Below, piece by piece: positions 8,690-17,579 of a DNA stretch of 64,000 nucleotides (position 1 is its first letter; every line of letters starts with the position of its first letter). This DNA comes from Pseudooceanicola batsensis HTCC2597 (lineage in GTDB: Bacteria; Pseudomonadota; Alphaproteobacteria; Rhodobacterales; Rhodobacteraceae): contig NZ_CH724131.1 of NCBI RefSeq assembly GCF_000152725.1, positions 27,009 through 91,008 on the forward strand, read 5' to 3'. The position numbers and the translations under genes are program-made. The notes under the pieces were generated by a model. The model was given only the letters and a program-made list of their open reading frames with translations, was not told where the DNA came from and ran no database searches.

Positions 8690-9976
8690 ATGACCGATCC
8701 CCTGCGGCCCGCGGTCACCCGCAAGGCCACGGTCTTCATATTCGCCACCGTGCTGATCGACATGATCGGGGTGGGGCTGATCTGGCCGGTCATCCCGGCC
8801 CTGCTCCGCGATGTGGGCCATGCCGAGCTGGCCGATGCCTCGGTGATCGGCGGCTGGATGTTCGCCGCCTACGCGCTTGCGCAGTTCCTCTTCGGGCCGT
8901 TGATCGGCAGCCTCTCGGACGCCTACGGCCGCCGGTCCCTGCTGCTTCTGGCCATCGGCGGACTGGCCGTCGATTATGTCTTCTCGGCCCTCGCGCCGAC
9001 CTTCTGGCTGCTGATCCTCGGGCGGATCATCGCAGGCATCTGCGGCGCCTCGCACATCATCGCCACCGCCTATCTCACCGACATCACCCCGCCCGAGGGC
9101 CGCGCCCGCGCCTTCGGCATGATTGGCGCGGCCTTCGGGCTGGGTTTCGTCATCGGACCGGCGCTCGGCGGTCTGCTGGGCGAGTTCGGCCCGCGCGTGC
9201 CCTTCTGGGCGGCAGCCGCGCTCGCCGCCGCGAATTTCGCCTTCGGCTACGCCGTGCTGCCCGAATCCCTCCCGCCCGGAAAACGGCGCCCGCTCAGCCT
9301 GCGGCGCGCCAACCCCTTCGGCGTGCTCAGGGTGTTCCGCGGCTATCCTTCGGTCCTGCCGCTGACCATGGTGCTCATGCTCTATTTCTTCGCCGGCCAG
9401 GTCTATCCCACCCTCTGGACCTTCTGGGGCATCGCCGCCTTCGGCTGGACCGAGGCGACCATCGGCGCCACCCTCGCGCTCTTCGGCATCATGTCGGCCC
9501 TGACCGAGGGCCTGCTCTCGGGGCCGCTCGTCCGCCGGATGGGGGAAAGCCGCGTCATCGTCGCCGGCCTGATCGTCGCCGCGCTCGGTGCGGTCGGCTT
9601 CGGCCTCGCCGGTTCGCTCGCCGTCGTGCTGATCCTGCTGGTCTTCGTCGCGTTCGAGGGGCTGGTCCATCCCTGCCTCGTCTCGCTGATGACGCGCGAC
9701 GTGCCCGACGACGCTCAGGGTGAACTGCAGGGCGGCCTGGCGAGCCTCACCAACATCGCCACCCTCGCCGCGGTGATCTTCTACACCCAAGTCTTCTCCT
9801 GGTTCGTCCGTCCCGAGGCCGCGAGCCCCATGCCGGGCGCCCCCTTCCTGATCACCGGTGGCTTGCTGGCCCTCACCCTGCTCATCTACCTGGCCGTCAG
9901 GCCGCGCGGCCGCGGGCACGGCGGATTGACCCCGCCCTCCGTGCCCCGCACAATCGTCGGGCAGGAGGTGCCATGA
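8690..9976 (+). CDS. MFS transporter, TetA-like (12 TM) efflux family
   Basis: This 428-residue membrane protein has about 12 hydrophobic segments. The loop 2-3 motif A is GSLSDAYGRRSLLLL. The early segment around TVLIDMIGVGLIWPVIP, a later GFVIGPALGG (motif C-like) and the overall length match the drug:H+ antiporter-1/TetA-like group. Substrate is unknown, and resemblance to tetracycline exporters is not evidence of resistance. The stop codon overlaps the start of the following aminotransferase gene (ATGA). The pair therefore probably acts together, for instance on export of an aminated compound, which is inference only. Confidence 0.85.
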   Translation: MTDPLRPAVTRKATVFIFATVLIDMIGVGLIWPVIPALLRDVGHAELADASVIGGWMFAAYALAQFLFGPLIGSLSDAYGRRSLLLLAIGGLAVDYVFSALAPTFWLLILGRIIAGICGASHIIATAYLTDITPPEGRARAFGMIGAAFGLGFVIGPALGGLLGEFGPRVPFWAAAALAAANFAFGYAVLPESLPPGKRRPLSLRRANPFGVLRVFRGYPSVLPLTMVLMLYFFAGQVYPTLWTFWGIAAFGWTEATIGATLALFGIMSALTEGLLSGPLVRRMGESRVIVAGLIVAALGAVGFGLAGSLAVVLILLVFVAFEGLVHPCLVSLMTRDVPDDAQGELQGGLASLTNIATLAAVIFYTQVFSWFVRPEAASPMPGAPFLITGGLLALTLLIYLAVRPRGRGHGGLTPPSVPRTIVGQEVP

Positions 9977-11178
9977 CCGAGATCTTCAAGGGGTCCTTCA
10001 CCCAGCAGGAACCCATCCCCGACGAGGCCATCTCGGCCGCCCTCGCCGTCATGCGCTCCGGTCGTCTGCACCGCTACAACGTGGCCGAGGGCGAGCCGGG
10101 CGAGGTGGCGCTGCTGGAACGGGAATTCGCCGATGCCATGGGCGCGCGGTACTGCCTCGCCACGGCCTCGGGCGGGTCGGCCATCGCGACCGCCCTGCGT
10201 GCCGCCGGCGTGTCGCCGGGCGACCGGGTGCTGACCAATGCCTTCACCCTGGCCCCGGTGCCGGGGGCCATCGCATCGCTCGGCGCGGTGCCGGTCTACG
10301 TGGGCGTGACCGAGGGGCTGGTGATCGACCTCGACCACCTTCGCGACCTGGCGGGGCAGGGCGACGCCCAGGTTCTCCTGCTCAGCCACATGCGCGGACA
10401 TATCTGCGACATGGACCGCCTGATGCAGATCTGCGACGCCGCCGGTATCGTGGTGATCGAGGACTGCGCCCACACCATGGGCGCCAGCTGGAACGGCACG
10501 CTCTCGGGCCGCCACGGCCGCGCCGCCTGCTACTCGACCCAGACCTACAAGCACCTGAACTCGGGCGAGGGGGGCTTTCTCGCCACCGACGATCCCGATC
10601 TGATGGCCCGCGCGGTGATCCTGTCGGGAAGCTACATGCTGTACGACCGCCACCTCGCCGCGCCGGCGCCCGAGGTGTTCGAAAAGGTCAAGTACGTCAC
10701 GCCCAACGTCTCGGGCCGGATGGACAATCTGCGCGCGGCGATCCTGCGCCCGCAGCTGCGCGACCTCGCCACGCAATGCGCGCGCTGGAACGAACGCTAC
10801 GACACGGTCGAGACCGGGCTGCGCGGCACCCCCGGTCTCACCGTGATCGAACGCCCCGAGAAGGAGCGCTATGTCGGCTCCTCGATCCAGTTCCTCCTGC
10901 TGGACTGGTCCGAAGGCGCCATCGCCGAGGTCCTGCGCCGTTGCGCCGCCCGCGGGGTCGAACTGAAATGGTTCGGCGGCGCCGAGCCGTCCGGCTTCAC
11001 GTCCCGCTACGACAGCTGGCGCTATGCCCCGGCCGAGAGGCTGCCGAACAGCGACCGCGTCCTCCGGGCCATCCTCGACATGCGCCTGCCGCTGACCTTT
11101 TCGATCGAGGACTGCGCCTTGCTCGCCGGGATCATCCGCGCCGAGGTCGGCGCTGTCTGGCAGGGCTCCCGCGCCTGA
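9973..11178 (+). CDS. DegT/DnrJ/EryC1/StrS-family PLP aminotransferase
   Basis: This 401-residue protein looks like a sugar-aminotransferase-type PLP enzyme. Visible features are GSAIATALRAAGVSPGD (substrate/PLP loop), VIEDCAHTMGASWNG and TQTYKHLNSGEGGFL, in which the lysine is the probable PLP Schiff base. The family usually aminates nucleotide-linked keto-sugars for antigens or antibiotics, but no other sugar-nucleotide genes are nearby. The neighbouring coupled gene is an MFS exporter. The gene is preceded by GGAGG and overlaps the MFS stop by four bases. The physiological substrate cannot be told from the sequence. Confidence 0.85.
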   Translation: MTEIFKGSFTQQEPIPDEAISAALAVMRSGRLHRYNVAEGEPGEVALLEREFADAMGARYCLATASGGSAIATALRAAGVSPGDRVLTNAFTLAPVPGAIASLGAVPVYVGVTEGLVIDLDHLRDLAGQGDAQVLLLSHMRGHICDMDRLMQICDAAGIVVIEDCAHTMGASWNGTLSGRHGRAACYSTQTYKHLNSGEGGFLATDDPDLMARAVILSGSYMLYDRHLAAPAPEVFEKVKYVTPNVSGRMDNLRAAILRPQLRDLATQCARWNERYDTVETGLRGTPGLTVIERPEKERYVGSSIQFLLLDWSEGAIAEVLRRCAARGVELKWFGGAEPSGFTSRYDSWRYAPAERLPNSDRVLRAILDMRLPLTFSIEDCALLAGIIRAEVGAVWQGSRA

Positions 11179-11278
11179 TCCCGTGCCGGGGTCGCCGGCA
11201 TTTTCCCGACGCTGGCGCCGACCACCGCCCTCCTCGGGTGCGAGGGCTTTCAACGCCCCGCGCACCCTGTGACAGAAA

Positions 11279-11301
11279 ATTCTCGGGCCGAGCCCGAGGA
11301 T
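11279..11301. repeat. Intergenic hairpin repeat family B, copy 1
   Basis: This 23-bp hairpin has the arms ATTCTCGGG and CCCGAGGAT around a 5-nt loop, with one wobble-like mismatch. Two further 23-bp copies with the same 9-5-9 layout lie at 59594-59616 and 59761-59783. Confidence 0.7.
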
Positions 11302-11310
11302 GACCCTTGT

Positions 11311-11334
11311 GCGGCGCGTGCTGGTGCGCGCCGC
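11311..11334. terminator. Perfect GC hairpin, terminator-like
   Basis: GCGGCGCG and CGCGCCGC form a perfect 8-bp stem with an 8-nt loop. It has no following T-run on either strand, so intrinsic termination is uncertain. Its place between convergent genes favours a 3'-end function. Confidence 0.4.
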
Positions 11335-11402
11335 TCTACCGCCTGCGCACCACGCACGGCCCAAATCGCGGTTCAGAAAGACACGCCCCCACAGGACCCC
11401 CC

Positions 11403-11426
11403 GTAGGGTGCGTGCTCGCACGCACC
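11403..11426. repeat. Intergenic repeat family C, copy 1 (GTAGGGTG type)
   Basis: GTAGGGTG opens a perfect 9-bp stem, GGTGCGTGC/GCACGCACC, with a 2-nt loop. The same GTAGGGTG start followed by hairpins occurs at 22230, where it contains the stop codon of the HMG-CoA lyase gene. Confidence 0.5.
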
Positions 11427-11485
11427 GCGCACCGCCACACCGTCCATCCCGGGACGCGCGACCGTGCCCGACGCATGCACCCCCC

Positions 11486-11962
11486 TCAGAACGACACGCG
11501 CCCGTGGTCCCCGGCGTCCGGCGTCTCGTCCGTCATGTTCGCCTTGGCGATCTCGTAGAGGAAACCGGCGGCACCGTCGGTGGCCCAGATCTCGCCCGAG
11601 GTCGGACGGAAGGCCAGCAGGCGCACGTCTTCGTCCTCGCGTCCGTCCTCGAACCAGGCGGCGGCCATGGGGGACCAGAGCTCGTTCAGCTTGTCGGGAT
11701 TGTCCGCGACCGTCAGGCTACCTTCCACGTCGCCATACAGCTTCGCGCCGGAATCGCCCACGATCAGCCGGATCCGCCCGGCCGAGGTGGCGGCCTCGTG
11801 GGCGTCGGTCCCCTCGGAGGTGATGAACCAGATCACCCCTTCGGCCTTGTCGGCATAGGGCGCCATCGGCAGCGACCGCCCCCCGACCTCGAGCATCACG
11901 GCGCGGGCGTCGTCGATGCGGTTCCAGAAAATCTCGTTCAGCGAATTGGCGTGGTCCTTCAT
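11486..11962 (-). CDS. Pyridoxamine 5'-phosphate oxidase-like protein (general stress protein 26 type)
   Basis: This 158-residue protein resembles the small split-barrel FMN-binding family of general stress proteins. The segments FWNRIDDARAVML, GVIWFITSEGTDA and NELWSPMAAAWFEDG are typical. It may bind FMN or a related cofactor in the cytoplasm; no true PNPOx activity should be assumed. The frame is open further upstream, but the ATG at 11962 is preceded by a near-ideal AGGAGG at proper spacing, so that start was chosen. It diverges from ivd across 141 bp that contain a promoter and operator candidate. Confidence 0.85.
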   Translation of the reverse strand: MKDHANSLNEIFWNRIDDARAVMLEVGGRSLPMAPYADKAEGVIWFITSEGTDAHEAATSAGRIRLIVGDSGAKLYGDVEGSLTVADNPDKLNELWSPMAAAWFEDGREDEDVRLLAFRPTSGEIWATDGAAGFLYEIAKANMTDETPDAGDHGRVSF

Positions 11963-12038
11963 GATATCCTCCTGGCACGGGCCGGACATCGGCCCTTTCC
12001 CCTCCAACGTCACCCGGCCCGGGCCAGTTCCTGCGCGC

Positions 12039-12083
12039 TTGACCCGACTCGCGGGCTGTGATTGTTATATGAACGGATGTTCA
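12039..12083 (+). promoter_or_regulatory. Promoter with overlapping operator-like palindrome upstream of ivd
   Basis: TTGACC at 12039-12044 and TGTTAT at 12063-12068 are 18 bp apart and resemble sigma-70 boxes. A perfect inverted repeat, TGAAC-GGAT-GTTCA (12070-12083), sits right after the -10 box, where a repressor would cover the transcription start. TetR-family regulators of acyl-CoA metabolism bind sites of this shape, but no regulator gene is in the window. Confidence 0.5.
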
Positions 12084-12103
12084 ATAAACGGGAGGAGGTT
12101 CCC

Positions 12104-13267
12104 ATGTTCACCGCATCCATGTCCTTCGATCTGGGCGAGGACGTGAACGCCCTGCGCGACCTGGTACACCGCTTCGCGCAGGAGCGGATCAAGCCGCAGG
12201 CCGCCGAGATCGACCGGTCCAACACCTTCCCCGCTCCGCTTTGGCAAGAGATGGGCGAGCTTGGCCTGCTCGGCATCACCGTGCCCGAGGAATACGGCGG
12301 CACCGGGCTGTCCTATCTCGCCCATGTCGTCGCGGTCGAGGAGATCGCCCGCGCCTCGGCCTCCGTGTCGCTCTCCTACGGCGCGCATTCCAACCTCTGC
12401 GTGAACCAGATCAAGCTGAACGGAACCGAGGAGCAGAAGGCCCGCTATCTGCCCGGTCTCGTCTCGGGCGAGCACGTGGGTGCGCTGGCCATGTCGGAAC
12501 CCTCCGCCGGCTCCGACGTCGTCTCGATGAAGCTGCGCGCCGAGAAGCGGAACGATCATTACCGATTGAACGGCAACAAGTACTGGATCACCAACGGCCC
12601 GGACGCCGACACGCTGGTGGTCTATGCCAAGACCGATCCCGACGCCGGATCGAAAGGCATCACCGCATTCATAATCGAGAAGGATATGAAGGGCTTCTCG
12701 ACCTCTCCTCATTTCGACAAACTCGGAATGCGCGGCTCGAACACCGCCGAACTGATCTTCGAGGATGTCGAGGTTCCCTTCGAGAATGTCCTCGGCGAAG
12801 AGGGAAAGGGCGTGCGCGTCCTGATGTCGGGGCTGGATTACGAACGGGTCGTTCTGTCCGGTATCGGCACCGGCATCATGGCCGCGTGCCTGGACGAGAT
12901 CATGCCCTACATGGTGGAGCGCAAGCAGTTCGGTCAGAGCATCGGGAACTTCCAGCTCATGCAGGGCAAGATCGCCGACATGTACACCAAGATGAATTCC
13001 GCCCGCGCCTATACCTACGAGGTGGCAAAGGCCTGCGACCGCGGCGAGGTCACCCGCCAGGACGCGGCCGCCTGCGTGCTCTACGCCAGCGAGGAAGCGA
13101 TGGTCGTCGCCCATCAGGCGGTACAGGCCATGGGCGGCGCGGGCTATCTCAACGACAACCCGGTCGGGCGCATCTTCCGCGATGCCAAGCTGATGGAGAT
13201 CGGCGCCGGCACCTCGGAAATCCGCCGCATGCTGATCGGGCGCGAACTGATGACAAGCATGGAGTGA
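12104..13267 (+). CDS. ivd: Isovaleryl-CoA dehydrogenase
   Basis: This 387-residue acyl-CoA dehydrogenase oxidises isovaleryl-CoA to 3-methylcrotonyl-CoA in leucine degradation, passing electrons to ETF. FAD/substrate motifs [15 protein letters not shown] and [17 protein letters not shown] are clear. [10 protein letters not shown] carries a glutamate at the position typical of the IVD branch catalytic base, and the C-terminal [19 protein letters not shown] is standard. A frame opening 14 codons upstream was rejected, because GGAGGAGG precedes the ATG at 12104. Placement ahead of both methylcrotonyl-CoA carboxylase genes supports the isovaleryl assignment over other ACADs. Confidence 0.94.
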   Translation: MFTASMSFDLGEDVNALRDLVHRFAQERIKPQAAEIDRSNTFPAPLWQEMGELGLLGITVPEEYGGTGLSYLAHVVAVEEIARASASVSLSYGAHSNLCVNQIKLNGTEEQKARYLPGLVSGEHVGALAMSEPSAGSDVVSMKLRAEKRNDHYRLNGNKYWITNGPDADTLVVYAKTDPDAGSKGITAFIIEKDMKGFSTSPHFDKLGMRGSNTAELIFEDVEVPFENVLGEEGKGVRVLMSGLDYERVVLSGIGTGIMAACLDEIMPYMVERKQFGQSIGNFQLMQGKIADMYTKMNSARAYTYEVAKACDRGEVTRQDAAACVLYASEEAMVVAHQAVQAMGGAGYLNDNPVGRIFRDAKLMEIGAGTSEIRRMLIGRELMTSME

Positions 13268-13277
13268 GCGGCGCGGC

Positions 13278-13673
13278 ATGGACAGCCTGATCGAGATGGA
13301 GAGCGGCGGCGGCATTCTGCACCAGGACCTGGCCTGGGCCGTCCACGTGCTGGAATGGGCGGCGGCGGTCATCGACCTCTTCGCCATCCTGTTGCTTCTG
13401 GTCGGCGCGATCCGGTTCATCGTCGGCGTCGTCCGGGCCGAACTTGGCGCGGGCGAGAACCGCATCAGGCGCACGAACCGGCAGCGCATCGAACTGGGGC
13501 GCTACATCCTGGCCGGTCTCGAACTCTTCATCGTCTCGGACGTGATCCACACCGCCCTCAGCCTCGCCTTCTCGGACCTGCTGTTCCTCCTGCTTCTGGT
13601 TATCATCCGCTCCATCACCTCCTACTTCCTCGAACGCGAACTCGACCAGCTGAAGAAGGAACTGGGCGAATGA
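13278..13673 (+). CDS. DUF1622 family membrane protein
   Basis: This 131-residue protein has three hydrophobic segments and a C-terminal charged tail. The segments LEWAAAVIDLFAILLLLVGA, ELGRYILAGLELFIVSDVI and LLFLLLLVIIRSITSYFLERE match the DUF1622 pattern, a family of unknown function. The gene begins 10 bp after ivd and its stop overlaps the next start (ATGA). It is therefore inside the leucine-degradation transcription unit although no link to that pathway is known. No signal peptide or catalytic motif is seen. Confidence 0.8.
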   Translation: MDSLIEMESGGGILHQDLAWAVHVLEWAAAVIDLFAILLLLVGAIRFIVGVVRAELGAGENRIRRTNRQRIELGRYILAGLELFIVSDVIHTALSLAFSDLLFLLLLVIIRSITSYFLERELDQLKKELGE

Positions 13674-14389
13674 CCGACTTTATCGGCCTGCGGGCGCTCT
13701 ACATCAACACCTCCCTCAAGAAGCAGCCGTCGGAGAGCCACACCGCCCTGCTGCTCGCGGCCTCCTCCGCGATCATGCAGGGGCAGGGGGTACAGATCGA
13801 ACATCTCTACCTGCTCGATCACCAGGTGCCGCCCGGGGTCTACCCGGACATGACCGACCACGGGTGGGAGCGCGACGACTGGCCGAAGATCTGGGAAAAG
13901 GTGAAGGCCGCCGACATCCTCGTCATCGGCACGCCCCTCTGGCTGGGCGAGGAAAGCTCGGTCTGCCGCGTTCTGATCGAACGGCTCTACGCCATGAGCG
14001 GCGAGCTCAACGACCGTGGCCAGTCGGTCTTCTACGGCAAGGTCGGCGGCAGCGTGATCACCGGGAACGAGGACGGCATAAAGCATGTCGCCATGACGCT
14101 CGGTTTCGCGCTCAATCACCTGGGCTACACCATCCCGCCCCAGGCCGACTGCGGCTGGATCGGCGAGGCGGGGCCGGGGCCGTCCTACGGCGACGACCTC
14201 GACGACGGCAGCCGCGCGGGCTTCGACAACGACTTCACGCAGCGCAACACCACGATCATGACCTGGAACCTGATGCACCTCGCCCGGATCCTGCGCGATG
14301 CGGGCGGCTATCCGAACGAAGGCAACGACCGCAACGCCTGGAAGGCCGGCACGCGCTTCGGCTTCGAAAACCCGGAGTACCGCTCGTGA
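13670..14389 (+). CDS. Flavodoxin-like NAD(P)H-dependent reductase family protein
   Basis: This 239-residue protein has the flavodoxin-type fold of NAD(P)H:quinone or FMN reductases. LRALYINTSLKK at the N-terminus is the FMN phosphate loop, ILVIGTPLWLGEESSVCR the second FMN loop, and GKVGGSVITGNEDG the third. It probably binds FMN and transfers electrons to a small acceptor; the acceptor is unknown. The start was chosen at the ATG that overlaps the DUF1622 stop (ATGA). It lies between ivd and mccB, so it may be co-expressed with leucine catabolism. Confidence 0.83.
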   Translation: MTDFIGLRALYINTSLKKQPSESHTALLLAASSAIMQGQGVQIEHLYLLDHQVPPGVYPDMTDHGWERDDWPKIWEKVKAADILVIGTPLWLGEESSVCRVLIERLYAMSGELNDRGQSVFYGKVGGSVITGNEDGIKHVAMTLGFALNHLGYTIPPQADCGWIGEAGPGPSYGDDLDDGSRAGFDNDFTQRNTTIMTWNLMHLARILRDAGGYPNEGNDRNAWKAGTRFGFENPEYRS

Positions 14390-14910
14390 TGCGGGCTTGC
14401 GCCGCCGTCTGCACCGCCCCGCGCGCCGGTCGCGCCTGGCGCGACGAGCCGCCGGGTATGGTCGCGCAGCTCCGGCAGGAGCAGCCGGCGCGCGCCGCGA
14501 TCATCCGCATGACCGGCGCGACCCGCCGCGATCTGTCCTGCGCCGCCCTGCGCGCGAGGTCCGGCACGGTGGCCGTCCGGACCGACCGACAGGTGGCGGC
14601 CGGCGCCGGCGCGACCCGTGCCGGGCGCCCGGCGGCCCCGGGCGCCACCGTCCGATCCGCGACCTCCCGCGCGACGGCGGCTCCGACCGGGATCGCGGGC
14701 GGACCCGGGCCGTCCGGCGCGCCCAGTCTCAACAGCCGCAGGGCCTTGCGTCCCGCTTCTGATCTTTCGCCCGAAACCGGGAAAGATCCCGTTGACCCTG
14801 CGAAGGCCCGCCCGTCAGACGCCGTTTCGGCGGCCCTGCCGGCATGCGCCTCCGGCCACGGGATCCGGCCGGGGACGAACCGACGCACCACCGAGGAGAC
14901 ACGGGCATGA
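14389..14910 (+). other. 517-bp gap before mccB with a doubtful 173-codon ORF
   Basis: Between the flavodoxin-like gene and mccB there is no recognisable gene. One frame is open from an ATG that shares its first base with the preceding stop (TGATG) to just past the mccB start. Its third codon positions are strongly G/C, as in real genes here, but the product is Arg/Ala/Pro-rich, low in complexity and has no family I know. It could be a lineage-specific protein, a decayed gene or chance. GAGGAGA before 14907 is the mccB ribosome site. Confidence 0.25.
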
Positions 14911-16514
14911 AACTCGTCTCGCAAGCCATCACCACCTCCGAGGAGTTCCGCGCCAACCGCGAGGGCCACCTCGCCGCGCTGGACACCGTGCGCGCCGCCG
15001 CCGAGGCCGCCACGGCCGGTGGCGGGCAGAAGGCGCGCGATCGCCATGTCGGGCGCGGCAAGATGCTGCCGCGCGACCGCGTCGCCGGCCTGCTCGACCC
15101 CGGCTCGCCCTTTCTGGAACTCTCGGCCACCGCCGCGCATGGCATGTACGACGACGCCGCCCCCTGCGCGGGGATCATCACCGGCATCGGGCGCGTGCAG
15201 GGGCGCGAGGTGATGGTGGTCTGCAACGACGCCACCGTGAAGGGCGGCACCTATTACCCGATGACGGTCAAGAAGCACCTGCGCGCCCAGGAGATCGCCG
15301 AGGAGAACCACCTTCCCTGCATCTACCTCGTCGACAGCGGCGGTGCGAACCTGCCCAACCAGGACGAGGTCTTTCCCGATCGCGAGCATTTCGGCCGCAT
15401 TTTCTACAATCAGGCGCGCATGTCGTCGAAGGCGATCCCCCAGATCGCCGTGGTCATGGGCTCCTGCACCGCGGGCGGCGCCTATGTGCCCGCCATGTCG
15501 GACGTGACGATCATCGTGAAGGAACAGGGCACGATCTTCCTGGCCGGGCCGCCGCTGGTGAAGGCCGCGACCGGCGAGGTCGTCTCGGCCGAGGATCTGG
15601 GCGGCGGCGACGTGCACACCCGGCTCTCGGGCGTGGCGGACTACCTGGCCGAGGACGACGCCCATGCCCTGGCCCTGGCGCGGCGCGCGGTCGGCTCGCT
15701 GGGGACGGCGGCTCGGACGCCCGCCCTGCGCCTGGAGACGCCGGAGGACCCGGCCTACGACCCGGACGAGATCATCGGCGTGGTGCCGGCCGATCTGCGC
15801 ACGCCCTACGACATCCGCGAGGTCATCGCGCGCATCGTCGACGCCTCGCGCTTCGACGAGTTCAAGCCGCGCTTCGGCGAGACCCTGGTGACCGGCTTCG
15901 CCCATGTCATGGGCATCCCCCTGGGCATCATCGCCAACAACGGCGTGCTCTTTTCCGAGGCCGCCCAGAAGGGCGCGCATTTCGTCGAGCTCTGTTCGCA
16001 GCGCCGCATCCCGCTGGTCTTCCTGCAGAACATCACCGGCTTCATGGTCGGCCGGAAATACGAGAACGAGGGCATCGCCCGGCACGGCGCCAAGATGGTG
16101 ACGGCGGTGGCCACGACCAACGTGCCCAAGATCACCATGCTGGTGGGCGGCTCCTTCGGGGCGGGCAACTACGGCATGGCCGGCCGGGCCTATTCGCCGC
16201 GCTTCCTCTGGACCTGGCCCAACTCGCGCATCTCCGTGATGGGCGGCGAACAGGCGGCGGGGGTTCTGGCGACGGTCAGGCGCGACGGGATCGAACGGGC
16301 GGGCGGGTCCTGGACGGCCGAGGAGGAGGCCGCGTTCAAGCGCCCAACGATCGAGATGTTCGAGCGCCAGTCGCACCCGCTCTATGCCGCGGCGCGGCTC
16401 TGGGACGACGGGATCGTCGATCCGCGCAAGAGCCGCGAGGTCCTGGCCCTGAGCCTGACGGCGGCGCTGAACGCCCCGGTGGAGGAGACCCGCTTTGGCG
16501 TGTTCCGCATGTGA
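14907..16514 (+). CDS. mccB: 3-methylcrotonyl-CoA carboxylase, carboxyltransferase (beta) subunit
   Basis: This 535-residue protein has the two crotonase-like carboxyltransferase domains of the acyl-CoA carboxylases. [37 protein letters not shown] and [20 protein letters not shown] are typical of MccB/LiuB rather than propionyl-CoA carboxylase. It moves CO2 from carboxybiotin on MccA to 3-methylcrotonyl-CoA, giving 3-methylglutaconyl-CoA. The upstream-extended frame was trimmed to the ATG with a GAGGAGA site. Unusually, it is separated from mccA by the nitronate monooxygenase and macrodomain genes. Confidence 0.95.
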   Translation: MKLVSQAITTSEEFRANREGHLAALDTVRAAAEAATAGGGQKARDRHVGRGKMLPRDRVAGLLDPGSPFLELSATAAHGMYDDAAPCAGIITGIGRVQGREVMVVCNDATVKGGTYYPMTVKKHLRAQEIAEENHLPCIYLVDSGGANLPNQDEVFPDREHFGRIFYNQARMSSKAIPQIAVVMGSCTAGGAYVPAMSDVTIIVKEQGTIFLAGPPLVKAATGEVVSAEDLGGGDVHTRLSGVADYLAEDDAHALALARRAVGSLGTAARTPALRLETPEDPAYDPDEIIGVVPADLRTPYDIREVIARIVDASRFDEFKPRFGETLVTGFAHVMGIPLGIIANNGVLFSEAAQKGAHFVELCSQRRIPLVFLQNITGFMVGRKYENEGIARHGAKMVTAVATTNVPKITMLVGGSFGAGNYGMAGRAYSPRFLWTWPNSRISVMGGEQAAGVLATVRRDGIERAGGSWTAEEEAAFKRPTIEMFERQSHPLYAAARLWDDGIVDPRKSREVLALSLTAALNAPVEETRFGVFRM

Positions 16515-16532
16515 TCCGTCCCGGCCGGGCAA

Positions 16533-16571
16533 GGGGGCGCCGCCCCCTCCCGACAAAGCGCGCTTTGTCGG
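16533..16571. terminator. Double palindrome after mccB
   Basis: GGGGGC/GCCCCC (16533-16547) is followed by a perfect 22-bp palindrome (16550-16571; arm CCGACAAAGCG and its exact reverse complement). There is no T-run. It may reduce read-through from mccB into the next gene or stabilise mRNA ends. Confidence 0.5.
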
Positions 16572-16575
16572 TCAC

Positions 16576-16602
16576 CCCCGGAGTATTTCCGGCAAGATGA
16601 AG
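16576..16602 (-). repeat. Intergenic repeat family A, copy 2 (diverged)
   Basis: CCCCGGAGTATTTCCGG followed by CAAGATGAAG aligns, with a few changes, to the reverse complement of the copies at 56702 and 59374. A GC-rich hairpin of the same kind stands next to it. Confidence 0.5.
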
Positions 16603-16616
16603 CAGGGGGGCGGCGC

Positions 16617-17579
16617 ATGATCGGGACCCGGCTCACGAGGGAATTCGGTCTGCGGCATCCGGTCGTCTCGGCGCCGATGGCGCTGGCCGCGGGCGGCGGC
16701 CTCGCGGCGGCGGTGACGGCGGCCGGCGGGCTGGGGCTGATCGGCGGCGGCTATGGCGATGCGGACTGGGTCGAGACGGCGTTCCGGGACGCGGGCAACG
16801 CGCGCGTCGGCTGCGGCTTCATCACCTGGAAGCTGGCGGAGCGGCCGGAGGTCCTGACGCGGGCGCTGGCGCATGATCCGGCGGCGCTTTTCCTGTCCTT
16901 CGGCGATCCCGCGCCCTTCGCGGACGAGATCGCGGCGGCGGGCGTGCCGCTGATCTGCCAGGTGCAGACGCTGGAGCATGCGCGCCATGCTCTGGCGTCG
17001 GGGGCGCGCGTGATCGTGGCACAGGGGGGCGAGGCCGGCGGGCATGGCGCCACCCGCGCGACGATGACGCTGGTTCCGGAGGTGGCCGACCTGCTGGCGC
17101 GCGAGGCGCCGGAGGTGCTGCTGCTGGCGGCGGGCGGTATCGCCGACGGGCGCGGCCTGGCGGCGGCGCTGATGCTGGGGGCGGACGGCGTGCTGGTGGG
17201 CACACGCCTCTGGGCGAGCCGCGAGGCTCTGGTGCCGGAGGCCATCCGCGCGGCGGGCTTGGCGGCTGACGGCGACGCGACCCTGCGCTCGTCCCTGCCC
17301 GACATCGCGCGGCGGCTGGACTGGCCCGCGCCCTTCACCATCCGCACGGTGGAGAACGCCTTTACCCGCGACTGGGCGGCGGACCCCGAGGGGCTGCGGG
17401 CGCGGGCGGACCTGCACGCGGCTTATGCCGTGGCGGCACGCGACGGCGATGCGACGCTGGCCCCCCCGATCGCGGGCGAGGCGGTCGGGCTGATCCATGA
17501 CGTGGCCCCCGCGGGCGAGATCGTTGCCCGCATGGCGGCCGAGGCCGAGGCCCTGCTGGGCGGGGGGTGGCGGCGATGA
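16617..17579 (+). CDS. Nitronate monooxygenase family flavoprotein
   Basis: This 320-residue TIM-barrel FMN protein resembles nitronate monooxygenase/2-nitropropane dioxygenase. [29 protein letters not shown] lies at the N-terminus. The FMN-phosphate region includes [13 protein letters not shown] and [29 protein letters not shown]. Such proteins oxidise nitronates or serve as enoyl reductase-like flavoproteins, so the substrate is open. It is inserted between mccB and mccA and its stop overlaps the macrodomain start (ATGA). A function linked to acyl-CoA metabolism would be inference from position only. Confidence 0.87.
   Translation: MIGTRLTREFGLRHPVVSAPMALAAGGGLAAAVTAAGGLGLIGGGYGDADWVETAFRDAGNARVGCGFITWKLAERPEVLTRALAHDPAALFLSFGDPAPFADEIAAAGVPLICQVQTLEHARHALASGARVIVAQGGEAGGHGATRATMTLVPEVADLLAREAPEVLLLAAGGIADGRGLAAALMLGADGVLVGTRLWASREALVPEAIRAAGLAADGDATLRSSLPDIARRLDWPAPFTIRTVENAFTRDWAADPEGLRARADLHAAYAVAARDGDATLAPPIAGEAVGLIHDVAPAGEIVARMAAEAEALLGGGWRR

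Larger units (their letters stand above)
11179..11485. other. Intergenic region between convergent genes, packed with inverted repeats
   Basis: This 307-bp stretch separates two convergent genes and has no credible ORF. It carries three separate perfect or near-perfect hairpins (11279-11301, 11311-11334, 11403-11426), listed individually. One or more probably act as transcription terminators for both strands. Confidence 0.6.

Noticed and set aside
11179..11485. Possible small RNA in the hairpin-rich gap
   Set aside because: Hairpins are present, but no promoter or T-run on either strand defines a transcript. The repeats explain the structure.
11300..12061. Plus-strand open frame of 253 codons
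   Set aside because: It runs antisense through the PPOX-like gene and across hairpin repeats; there are no motifs.
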